From contig JAUHXB010000011.1 in assembly GCA_030427215.1 (NCBI GenBank), forward strand, positions 1 to 13,232: a stretch of DNA of 13,232 nt, read 5' to 3'. Both the position numbers and the translations under genes were made by a program. This document shows, piece after piece, positions 7,016 through 13,232 of this stretch; within the stretch, counting starts at the first letter, position 1, and each line of letters starts with the position of its first letter. The notes under the pieces are model-generated. The model searched no databases. It saw only the letters and a list, made by a program, of their open reading frames with translations, and was not told the DNA's origin. The DNA comes from Alphaproteobacteria bacterium. Its GTDB lineage: Bacteria; Pseudomonadota; Alphaproteobacteria; Micavibrionales; UBA1664.

Positions 7016-7531
7016 ATGAGTAATAAGCCAGCAAATGATGTGATGAATTTCAAACAAGGTGATGCCGTTGTTTACCCAGCTCATGGTGTTGGGCATATTG
7101 AAGGCGTTGAATCATACGAGGTTGGCGGCGTTGACGTCTCTCTATACTCGATTTCTTTTGAAAAAGACCGTATGCGTTTAAAAATTCCAGTGCAAAAGGC
7201 TGAGGAATCTGGGCTTCGTGGTTTGTGCTCTTCTAATCGTTTGGATGATGCATTGTCAACTTTACAAGGTAAGGCAAAGGCAAAACGCGCTATGTGGTCA
7301 CGTCGTGCACAAGAATACGAAACAAAAATTAATTCGGGTGATCCGGTTATGATTGCCGAGGTTTTGCGTGACCTTCGTCGTCCAAAGGATGATAACGAGC
7401 AATCATATTCAGAGCGTCAGATTTATCAATCAGCATTAGAGCGTTTAGCGCGCGAAGTTGCAGCGATTGAAAAAACATCAGAAGATGCAGCTGCATCGAA
7501 ATTAGAGGGTGTGCTTAGTCAAGTTGCATAA
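7016..7531 (+). CDS. carD: CarD/CdnL-family RNA polymerase-binding transcription regulator
   Basis: CarD-type proteins bind the RNA polymerase beta subunit and stabilise open promoter complexes, notably at rRNA promoters. The 171-residue product has the N-terminal CarD/TRCF interaction domain (about 11-68), opening with FKQGDAVVYPAHGVGHIEG and followed by DRMRLKIPV. A helical C-terminal domain contains RAMWSRRAQEYETKINSGDP, in which W94 is the likely DNA-wedging tryptophan, and then EVLRDLRRP and SERQIYQSALERLAREVA. I chose ATG 7016 because AGAGGAAGAG (7002-7010) precedes it. The open frame continues 25 codons upstream to a non-ATG codon, but that part lies in the AT-rich leader. A strong terminator follows. 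The match is closer to the Caulobacter/Rhizobium CdnL type than to the larger Myxococcus CarD. Confidence 0.94.
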   Translation: MSNKPANDVMNFKQGDAVVYPAHGVGHIEGVESYEVGGVDVSLYSISFEKDRMRLKIPVQKAEESGLRGLCSSNRLDDALSTLQGKAKAKRAMWSRRAQEYETKINSGDPVMIAEVLRDLRRPKDDNEQSYSERQIYQSALERLAREVAAIEKTSEDAAASKLEGVLSQVA

Positions 7532-7553
7532 ACAAGATTGAAACATTTAAATT

Positions 7554-7584
7554 AAAAAGGCACTTTTAAAAGTGCCTTTTTTTT
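7554..7584 (+). terminator. Rho-independent terminator of carD
   Basis: AAAAAGGCACTTTT and its exact complement form an uninterrupted palindrome centred between 7567 and 7568. The right arm runs into eight consecutive T residues (7577-7584). It starts 22 bp after the carD stop. It is the clearest terminator in the window. The A-run on the left could also let it work in reverse. Confidence 0.92.
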
Positions 7585-7625
7585 GTGATGTAGAAAAATG
7601 AGAAAGATCATGTTAAAAAGAAAAT

Positions 7626-8351
7626 ATGGTATTCACTCGTTTTAGTATATTTCTATTATTGTTCTGCTTTCATTATATGGATAGTGCCTTAGCAAATAAC
7701 ACGCTATTTCAAAACTATTTGGCACAAGAGAAATCTTATATTGATCGTGTCAATCAAGAGGCAAAAAATGTTTTTAATAGCAGTTTCCCTGAATGCGATG
7801 CCGAGATTAATTTACAAAGAAGAAAGCCCATTACTTTAACAAACACCAAGATGAAGTCAAAAGCCTCAGCAAAAGATTTTAAACGTCAAAATCGTCGTAA
7901 AGGTGAAAATGTTGAATTTGATGATGATATTATTATTGTTCATCCTGAATATGGGCAATGGATAGAACGTTTATGGGCAGAAGCATGTGATAAGCGTATT
8001 AACATCAATTTGCTTGTCAACGGATACGATTTTGAAAATTACCCCGTGATATACCCAATGATGAATGGAACTAGTAAAATTGCGATTATTAATCAAGATA
8101 AGGCCTTTGAGGCGGTTAAAGCAACAGTTCGACAAGTGGTAAAAAACTGTTCAGGAGCCGTTTTTGTGCGTGATACATTTTTTTTGGGATATAGAAATAC
8201 AGAAACAAGACAGATTATGGAGAAAGATTCCGGAAATGGTTGGTTCGAAAAATGGTCTATCTTCACTTGTAACAAAAATTATGAGGCTGACATTGTTATT
8301 TTGCCAGATGCAAAAACCGAATATAAATATCTTGTTCGAATGAGAGAATAA
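7626..8351 (+). CDS. Unrecognised exported protein with four cysteines
   Basis: I do not recognise this 241-residue protein. It begins with a hydrophobic signal peptide (VFTRFSIFLLLFCFHYM, cleavage near ALA-N at residue 23-24), so it should be exported. Its cysteine in the signal region is not in a convincing lipobox. The mature part has four cysteines (C57, C121, C175, C215), enough for two disulfides, and a basic low-complexity stretch at about 65-93 followed by acidic EFDDD at 97-101. Hydrophobic strand-like segments (DIIIVHP, INLLVNGYD, KIAIINQDKAF, SGAVFVRDTFFLGYR) suggest an alpha/beta or beta fold. No catalytic motif stands out. The upstream ribosome-binding site is weak (AAAAAGAAA). 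It stands between the carD terminator and a hairpin shared with convergent recA, so it is likely expressed alone. Confidence 0.7.
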   Translation: MVFTRFSIFLLLFCFHYMDSALANNTLFQNYLAQEKSYIDRVNQEAKNVFNSSFPECDAEINLQRRKPITLTNTKMKSKASAKDFKRQNRRKGENVEFDDDIIIVHPEYGQWIERLWAEACDKRININLLVNGYDFENYPVIYPMMNGTSKIAIINQDKAFEAVKATVRQVVKNCSGAVFVRDTFFLGYRNTETRQIMEKDSGNGWFEKWSIFTCNKNYEADIVILPDAKTEYKYLVRMRE

Positions 8352-8390
8352 AAGCGGTTTTACATTTTACGCTGTATAAAAAAACCGCTT
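8352..8390. terminator. Bidirectional terminator between the exported-protein gene and recA
   Basis: AAGCGGTTTT (8352-8361) pairs perfectly with AAAACCGCTT (8381-8390) around a 19-nt AT-rich loop. The right arm is followed by CTATTTTATTTATT on the plus strand. On the minus strand the stem is followed by TTTATTC after recA. It fits exactly between two convergent stop codons. Confidence 0.65.
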
Positions 8391-8399
8391 CTATTTTAT

Positions 8400-9536
8400 T
8401 TATTCGCCAGATGCCTTTTTGATATCAACGGTGTTATCGCTTTCTGTGTTATCCTTGTCTTCAGTATCATTGTCACTTTCAGGTCCAGCCAACATACCAT
8501 CGGCAACCAATCCGGCATTTTCCCGAATTTGTTTTTCAAGTTTTGCCTCAAATTCCGGGTTTTCTTTTAGGAATGTTTTTGCATTTTCTCGCCCCTGACC
8601 AATACGATCGCCACCTGATGAAAACCATGATCCTGCCTTTTCAACAATACCCGCGGCGACGCCAAGATCGATGATTTCTCCTTGTTTGGATACGCCCTCG
8701 CCATACATAATATCAAATTCAACCTGACGGAAAGGAGGGGCCATTTTATTTTTGACAACCTTCACTCGTGTTTGATTTCCAACAATTTCATCCTTGTCTT
8801 TAATTTGACCAATACGGCGAATATCAAGGCGAACGGAGGCATAAAATTTCAATGCATTTCCACCTGTTGTTGTTTCGGGTGAGCCAAACATGACGCCGAT
8901 TTTTGACCTGATTTGGTTGATAAAGATAACAATTGTGCGTGATTTCGCAATGGACGATGTCAATTTACGAAGGGCTTGTGACATTAAACGCGCCTGTAAA
9001 CCCATATGGGAATCCCCCATGTCACCTTCCAATTCCGCGCGTGGCACAAGAGCCGCAACAGAATCGATAACAAGAACATCTAAAGCACCAGACCGCGTCA
9101 AGGTATCCGCAATTTCAAGGGCCTGTTCCCCCGCATCAGGTTGAGAAATTAATAATTCATCAATGTTACACCCTAATTTTTTTGCATACCCTGGGTCAAG
9201 GGCGTGTTCTGCGTCAATGAATGCACATGTTCCACCGGTTTTTTGAGCCTCGGCAATGACCTGAAGCGCCATTGTTGTCTTACCAGATGATTCAGGACCA
9301 TAAATTTCAACAACACGACCACGCGGCACACCGCCAATTCCAAGCGCAATATCAAGTCCGATTGACCCTGTTGATACACTTTCCACATTCATGCTTTGTG
9401 CGCCTTCACCGCCCAATTTCATGATTGATCCCTTACCAAATGCGCGTTCGATTTGTGATAGTGCGGCCTCTAATGCCTTTGATTTATTGTCATCCATCTT
9501 TTGTTCCTTTGCATCGCTTAATTTTGTTACACTCAT
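8400..9536 (-). CDS. recA: Recombinase RecA
   Basis: RecA forms filaments on single-stranded DNA, catalyses homologous strand exchange and triggers LexA self-cleavage in the SOS response. The 378-residue product has the polymerisation segment near the N-terminus ([15 protein letters not shown]), Walker A GPESSGKT at 80-87, catalytic E110 in [10 protein letters not shown], Walker B VLVIDS at 154-159, and the [20 protein letters not shown] region with loop L2. The C-terminal DNA-binding domain is followed by a very acidic tail (353-378). I kept ATG 9536 because AAAGGA (9545-9550) is well placed. ATG 9497, codon 14, also has AAGGAA upstream and would give the more common N-terminus, so the start is open. 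Two LexA boxes lie upstream. It is co-directional with the MFS gene but 117 bp away, with no clear terminator between. Confidence 0.98.
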   Translation of the reverse strand: MSVTKLSDAKEQKMDDNKSKALEAALSQIERAFGKGSIMKLGGEGAQSMNVESVSTGSIGLDIALGIGGVPRGRVVEIYGPESSGKTTMALQVIAEAQKTGGTCAFIDAEHALDPGYAKKLGCNIDELLISQPDAGEQALEIADTLTRSGALDVLVIDSVAALVPRAELEGDMGDSHMGLQARLMSQALRKLTSSIAKSRTIVIFINQIRSKIGVMFGSPETTTGGNALKFYASVRLDIRRIGQIKDKDEIVGNQTRVKVVKNKMAPPFRQVEFDIMYGEGVSKQGEIIDLGVAAGIVEKAGSWFSSGGDRIGQGRENAKTFLKENPEFEAKLEKQIRENAGLVADGMLAGPESDNDTEDKDNTESDNTVDIKKASGE

Positions 9537-9609
9537 GACACTAATCCTTTTTCTAAATAATTCTAGAGAAAGCGTGTATTACGCTAATCTCTTCCACATA
9601 TTTGTATAA

Positions 9610-9624
9610 GAACATATTAGGAAC
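9610..9624 (-). promoter_or_regulatory. LexA (SOS) box, recA-proximal
   Basis: Read toward recA this is GTTC-CTAATAT-GTTC, an exact match to the alphaproteobacterial LexA operator GTTC-N7-GTTC. It ends 73 bp upstream of the recA start codon, where a promoter is expected. SOS control of recA by LexA is known in this class. Confidence 0.88.
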
Positions 9625-9634
9625 GCCATGTAAA

Positions 9635-9649
9635 GAACAAAAATAGAAC
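9635..9649 (-). promoter_or_regulatory. LexA (SOS) box, recA-distal
   Basis: This is a second exact GTTC-N7-GTTC site (GTTC-TATTTTT-GTTC read toward recA), 25 bp upstream of the first by equivalent positions. It ends 4 bp from the MFS stop codon. The spacing is near two and a half helical turns. Confidence 0.75.
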
Positions 9650-9653
9650 AAAA

Positions 9654-10946
9654 TTATTTTTTTGTTAAAGGGAAATTCCACATTGGGATAATGGCGATTA
9701 TTTTTAGGATAACGGGGACAAAGGCGTAAAAATAAGGAAGGGCGTATGCGTTATCGCCACTCACTTCATTAAACCCAGTGAGCGCGAGGAGGGGCAAGAA
9801 AATTCCTGCGGATAAGGCCAATGATAATTTTGTTACCATTGACCACATGGCAAAAAATAATCCTGTTCGGTTTTCGCCTGTCATATCCCGATCAACATCA
9901 ACAACATCCGCCTGAATCGATGCGGGGAGAGCCAAATCCGCGCCTAATGTTAACCCCGTTAAGACACATATTATTAAAAATATGGTTGTATCACCCGCCC
10001 CAATAACAAAAGGTACGGTGAGGAACACACAACATGAGAAGACCATCGCATAAGACCAAGCACGATGTTTTGATGTTTTTTTGGATAGCCAATACCAAAA
10101 CGGGATGCCCAATATCCCGCTGAAGAAATAGATAAAAAGTAATTGCCCCGCCATATCCTTCGCTCCAATGATATGCTCGACGAATAAAAGAAAGAGTGTG
10201 GCGGGAAGGGCATTCGCCATGGAGTTAATCAAAAAAGAAAAGATCAGGCGTTTAAATGGGGTGTTGTCATTAAGTGGTTTTAAAATAGACCGAACATCCC
10301 CGACTTGATCGGGGATCCAGTCCTTTTTGTTACTATTCTGGATCCCCGCTTTCGCGGGGAAATTTTCGTTAAGAAACAGTCCGAAAATTAAAGTACATAT
10401 CGGCAATAAAATCACCGTCAAAAGGGCAATAATATTAAGCGCTTTGTCCGCACTGTCCTCGCCTGCGTATCCCATGGCGGCAACGATTGATAGCGGTATT
10501 AAAAGGCCAAGTGTTGTAAACCCCTCGCGCCAAGAGGTGATGGATGTGCGTTCATTATAATCATCCGATAATTCAGCGCCAAGCGCATTGAGGGGCAATA
10601 ACATACATGTCCACCCGATATAGAGAAGACATGAAAATCCAATAAAGTAAAAAGCGTTTGCTTGATCCAATGGTGGATTCAATAAAAACCATGTTCCAAT
10701 TAATGTCGGTAATAATCCGCCAATGATCCAGATTTTACGTGTTCCGATTTTATCAGATGCAATCCCGATCAGGGGGTCGCTGATCACGTCAATCATACGT
10801 GCGATGAGTAAGCATATTCCCACCATCGCCAACCCCATTCCCATATCCTGCGCATAAAATGTGGGCAGGTATATCATGATGGGTAAGGTTAAGGCCGCCA
10901 AAGGAATAGCGGGCAGGGCATATATTATTTTTTGTATTAATTGCAT
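9654..10946 (-). CDS. MFS transporter, GPH (glycoside-pentoside-hexuronide) type
   Basis: This is an inner-membrane protein of 430 residues with about twelve hydrophobic segments. The family signature R-x-x-D-x-x-x-D-P-x-x-G is at 50-61 (RMIDVISDPLIG), followed by the SDKIGTRK loop, as in melibiose-type cation symporters (MFS_2). A matching SWREGFTTLG occurs in the next cytoplasmic segment. Residues about 195-219, in the central loop between helices 6 and 7, are encoded by a dispersed-type palindromic repeat read in frame (FPAKAGIQ and DWIPDQVGD). The start overlaps the end of the LD-carboxypeptidase gene by 10 bp. The substrate is unknown. Neighbouring murein and lipid genes suggest an envelope-related solute, but GPH transporters near cfa genes occur elsewhere without known substrate. 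Confidence 0.9.
   Translation of the reverse strand: MQLIQKIIYALPAIPLAALTLPIMIYLPTFYAQDMGMGLAMVGICLLIARMIDVISDPLIGIASDKIGTRKIWIIGGLLPTLIGTWFLLNPPLDQANAFYFIGFSCLLYIGWTCMLLPLNALGAELSDDYNERTSITSWREGFTTLGLLIPLSIVAAMGYAGEDSADKALNIIALLTVILLPICTLIFGLFLNENFPAKAGIQNSNKKDWIPDQVGDVRSILKPLNDNTPFKRLIFSFLINSMANALPATLFLLFVEHIIGAKDMAGQLLFIYFFSGILGIPFWYWLSKKTSKHRAWSYAMVFSCCVFLTVPFVIGAGDTTIFLIICVLTGLTLGADLALPASIQADVVDVDRDMTGENRTGLFFAMWSMVTKLSLALSAGIFLPLLALTGFNEVSGDNAYALPYFYAFVPVILKIIAIIPMWNFPLTKK
10298..10359. repeat. Double-hairpin dispersed-type repeat inside the MFS gene
   Basis: The element consists of CCCCGA-CTTGA-TCGGGG (10298-10314) and CCCCGC-TTTC-GCGGGG (10344-10359). In addition, GGGGATCCAG (10311-10320) and CTGGATCCCC (10338-10347) form a perfect 10-bp inverted repeat between them. 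The translated phrases FPAKAGIQ and DWIPDQVGD are familiar from dispersed palindromic repeats in many alphaproteobacterial genomes. Only one copy is in the window. It keeps the reading frame and is locally richer in G and C than the surrounding gene. Confidence 0.8.
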
Positions 10947-11815
10947 TTAATTTCAATACGATCAGAATCGATATCAAGTTCAATATTTTGGCCAATGGGA
11001 AAGGTCATCAACCGATCCCCATGCCCAAACGGCAGATCGCGATATATAGGGACAGAATCAGGAACATGTTCCGCCAAAATTTCGTGCATTTCAAAACCAT
11101 AGGGGCGCCCCGTATCCATCATATTATCAAATTGTCCGATCAAAAGGCCTCTGATTTGATTGAAAACGCCTTTACGCTTGATCGCGCAGAATGTGCGATC
11201 AAGATAGCTCCATTCCGTGTTCCATCCTTCCAAAAATAAAATTTTACCCACGCAATCAATGTCATCAAGAAGATATTGAAACAGGGATACATTCCCGCCG
11301 ATTAAGGTGCCATTCAAATTAACATCTTCGACTTGGTCGGGGAAATTATGAGACAACATCTCAAAACACTGCTCAATATCGTGTTTGTTACCTTCGTGAA
11401 CCATAAACCACCTCAGCGTTGGTCCGTGATAGGTCACTAACCCCGTGCGGGCGGAAATGATATTTAATGGAACGGTGCAATCGCTGAACCCCATAATGAT
11501 CTTAGGGTTGGCACGAACAACATCAAAATCAATCATATCAACCCAATGCATGGCGCGATTTCCGCCACATGCAAAAATAATAGCCTTTATGTCTGGGTTT
11601 TTGATCAAGTCATGAAACGCATCGCGTTTGGCCTGGTTCAATCCCGCGGATTGATTTAAGGTATCATGGGTTTGCGGGTGGATATGAACGTTATAGCCAT
11701 AGGATTCAATGATTGCTTTTGATGCCTCGACATCATCACGCGTGATAAAAGATGACGGTGCCATTACACCAATCGTATCGCCTTTTTGTAATGCAGCTGG
11801 GGTTATTTGTTTCAT
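10937..11815 (-). CDS. LD-carboxypeptidase (peptidase family S66)
   Basis: LD-carboxypeptidase removes the terminal D-Ala from murein tetrapeptides in the cytoplasm, allowing peptidoglycan recycling. The 292-residue product is near the family length and has no signal peptide. It opens with the conserved GDTIGVMAPSS (12-22), has FACGGNRAMHWVD at 81-93, and the nucleophile S111 in GFSDCT. E196 in LFLEGW and H265 in PFGHGDR complete the Ser-Glu-His triad known from Pseudomonas LdcA. The final LPFGHGDRLMTFPIG block is also typical. Its ATG overlaps the TGA of the upstream DMT-like gene by 4 bp, and its end overlaps the MFS start by 10 bp, so the run is translationally coupled. Some S66 members instead cleave microcin-type adducts (MccF), but the GFSD context and the cytoplasmic form favour LdcA. 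Confidence 0.92.
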   Translation of the reverse strand: MKQITPAALQKGDTIGVMAPSSFITRDDVEASKAIIESYGYNVHIHPQTHDTLNQSAGLNQAKRDAFHDLIKNPDIKAIIFACGGNRAMHWVDMIDFDVVRANPKIIMGFSDCTVPLNIISARTGLVTYHGPTLRWFMVHEGNKHDIEQCFEMLSHNFPDQVEDVNLNGTLIGGNVSLFQYLLDDIDCVGKILFLEGWNTEWSYLDRTFCAIKRKGVFNQIRGLLIGQFDNMMDTGRPYGFEMHEILAEHVPDSVPIYRDLPFGHGDRLMTFPIGQNIELDIDSDRIEIKCN

Positions 11816-12666
11816 TTCATGCTTACCAAAATACTCATTATAATAACAGAAATAACAATGCCTATTCCTGATTTTACGTCGACAGTTTCTTTATGCCCTT
11901 TAAATTTATAAAACAACATAATCCAAAATGGCGCGGTTAACATCACCGCAGTGACATAAGCAGGGTTAGGTGTTAAAGCAAATCCATATAATCTAAACAC
12001 AACAACGGCAGTTAAAATAAGAGACAACCAAAAAGATGGAAGTAGGTATTTTTGTTTATCTTTTACTTGTTCTTTTTTCTTCATAAATGGGCTGAGAAAG
12101 ATTAGTGAAACAGATTGAATAAAAGCCCAAACAATTATGCCATCAATAGTAGGTAAATAATCAATACCTGATTTTGCAAGCAGGCTTATTGTTCCCATGA
12201 TAAGGATTGGTGGGATCATTGCTTTTAAAATAGAAAAAGAAATCTCACATTTTTTCATTCGAAACGAAAAATAAATAGATGACGCAATGCAAATCAAAAT
12301 ACCGCATGCAATCAATGGACTATTAATGAGATCATAAAATTCCGATGGTGAAATTATTAACCAAGCAAAAAAGACAAATGGAATTGTGAGAGGCTCAACT
12401 CTTGTAATAGGGCCTGCATCATATTTAGAAATAAAATCGAAAATATAGCGTTCTTGAATTAATACTAATGGACCAGTCAAAAGAGCGAAGCAGTAGAATA
12501 AAATTTCTGTAGGCCATTCGATAAAGAATAGAAATGGTAAAAATATAAAAGCCTGAAATAATTTGATTAGGACAGTAAGTTTGTGCCCTGATAATTTCAA
12601 ATATTGATTGGATAACCTGTAAACAGAATTAAACAGCGCTGCCGACAGTGCAAGTGTGAACCACAT
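11812..12666 (-). CDS. DMT/EamA-like membrane permease, divergent
   Basis: The 284-residue product is very hydrophobic, with about ten membrane segments in two halves and short charged loops (for example KKKEQVKDKQK near residues 195-207). Size and layout fit the drug/metabolite transporter superfamily. The late GFALTPNPAYVTAVMLTAPFWIML segment resembles the last EamA repeat. The match is weaker than for the transporter at 5073-6089, and the substrate is unknown. The gene starts directly after the cfa stop codon (TAG then ATG) and overlaps the LD-carboxypeptidase start by 4 bp. It is noticeably more AT-rich, with more Lys/Ile/Phe codons, than both neighbours. That suggests it was inserted into an existing gene run (inference). 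Confidence 0.75.
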   Translation of the reverse strand: MWFTLALSAALFNSVYRLSNQYLKLSGHKLTVLIKLFQAFIFLPFLFFIEWPTEILFYCFALLTGPLVLIQERYIFDFISKYDAGPITRVEPLTIPFVFFAWLIISPSEFYDLINSPLIACGILICIASSIYFSFRMKKCEISFSILKAMIPPILIMGTISLLAKSGIDYLPTIDGIIVWAFIQSVSLIFLSPFMKKKEQVKDKQKYLLPSFWLSLILTAVVVFRLYGFALTPNPAYVTAVMLTAPFWIMLFYKFKGHKETVDVKSGIGIVISVIIMSILVSMK

Positions 12667-13232
12667 CTATCCATGATCGACGTCAATTTGGATGACGTCA
12701 ATGGTTTTTGCCGCGAACCCTGCCTCGCAATAGCATAGATATTGTTCCCATGTGCGTTTAAACCGATCGTCAAATCCCATCTTGGTGAGTTCGGGCCAAA
12801 CCTGTTGGAATTTATCGTTCCACATGTTTAATGTACGGGCGTAATCCAACCCAAATGATAAATGCCCTGTTGTGCGCAACTTTGCGTTTTTAATTTGGCT
12901 TTTTAACGCGCCCATGGACGGCAACATTCCGCCAGGGAAAATATAGCGCTGGATATAATCTGCACTGTTACGATAATTTTCGAAACTTTGATCGCGGATG
13001 GTGATAATTTGAAGGCATGCACGACCGTCTTTGGTTAGTCTGTTTTTCAAAGTTTGAAAAAATGTCGGCCAATATTGTTCGCCTACGGCCTCAAACATTT
13101 CAATCGATGCGATACGGTCAAATTGTCCCGTAACATCGCGGTAATCCTGCATCCGAATTTCAACTTGTGATGATAATCCCGCGCGTTTAATGCGATCAAC
13201 CGCATAATCATATTGCGCTTGTGAAATGGTGA
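12667..13232 (-). CDS. cfa: Cyclopropane-fatty-acyl-phospholipid synthase, C-terminal part
   Basis: The frame is open to the right edge, so the 5' end lies outside the window. 187 residues are visible, about the C-terminal half of a typical 380-400-residue enzyme. The enzyme transfers a methylene from S-adenosylmethionine to double bonds of membrane phospholipid acyl chains. The visible part begins in the SAM-binding fold (TISQAQYDYA) and continues with the conserved SIEMFEAVGEQYWP. IQRYIFPGGMLPS follows, then the GLDYARTL..W segment and a terminal YCEAGF with the likely active-site cysteine (equivalent to E. coli C354). An internal ATG at 13152 is not the start, because family-typical residues precede it in frame. 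It is the first visible gene of the minus-strand run leading to the MFS transporter. Confidence 0.92.
   Translation of the reverse strand, partial: TISQAQYDYAVDRIKRAGLSSQVEIRMQDYRDVTGQFDRIASIEMFEAVGEQYWPTFFQTLKNRLTKDGRACLQIITIRDQSFENYRNSADYIQRYIFPGGMLPSMGALKSQIKNAKLRTTGHLSFGLDYARTLNMWNDKFQQVWPELTKMGFDDRFKRTWEQYLCYCEAGFAAKTIDVIQIDVDHG

Noticed and set aside
12667..13152. Complete small gene starting at ATG 13152
   Set aside because: The frame stays open to the window edge and the residues before the ATG continue the SAM-binding fold of cyclopropane synthase, so the ATG is internal.

Overview
The window looks like a chromosomal segment of a moderately AT-rich alphaproteobacterium, probably flagellated. 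The evidence is the tail of a FliX-type flagellar regulator followed by dksA, a one-cysteine alphaproteobacterial DksA, an FdxA-type 7Fe ferredoxin near a CarD/CdnL-type regulator, a TIGR02186/Alph_Pro_TM protein, and GTTC-N7-GTTC (alphaproteobacterial LexA) boxes upstream of recA. The species cannot be named from the sequence. No tRNA, rRNA, CRISPR array, insertion sequence or phage gene was seen, and no stretch over 300 bases lacks a gene.

Layout. 1-717 (+): the fliX 3' end, then dksA. 811-1605 (-): an orphan AT-rich gene for an unrecognised protein with an HEATH (HExxH) motif. 1683-2432 (-): a short-chain dehydrogenase. 2497-4673 (+): a tight three-gene unit of TauE/SafE-type exporter, Alph_Pro_TM membrane protein and universal stress protein. 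It meets fdxA head-on across an unusual 70-bp four-base-periodic palindrome. 4741-6089 (-): a DMT exporter and fdxA, overlapping by 4 bp. 6146-7531 (+): an exported DUF6134-like protein, then carD with a long AT-rich leader and a strong terminator. 7626-8351 (+): an unrecognised exported protein with four cysteines. 8400-9536 (-): recA, with two tandem LexA boxes. 9654-13232 (-): a four-gene overlapping or abutting run of cfa (5' end outside the window), a DMT-like permease, an LD-carboxypeptidase and a GPH-type MFS transporter.

The genes are mainly household regulation (DksA, CarD, RecA/SOS), redox (FdxA), envelope upkeep (cyclopropane fatty acids, murein tripeptide recycling) and membrane transport. 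The most unusual features are the four-base-periodic palindrome filling the gap between usp and fdxA, a dispersed-type double-hairpin repeat read in frame inside the MFS transporter gene, the paired LexA boxes, a TTAA-N7-TTAA (CtrA-like) site in the carD leader, and the orphan HExxH protein. No complete new multi-gene system could be demonstrated.
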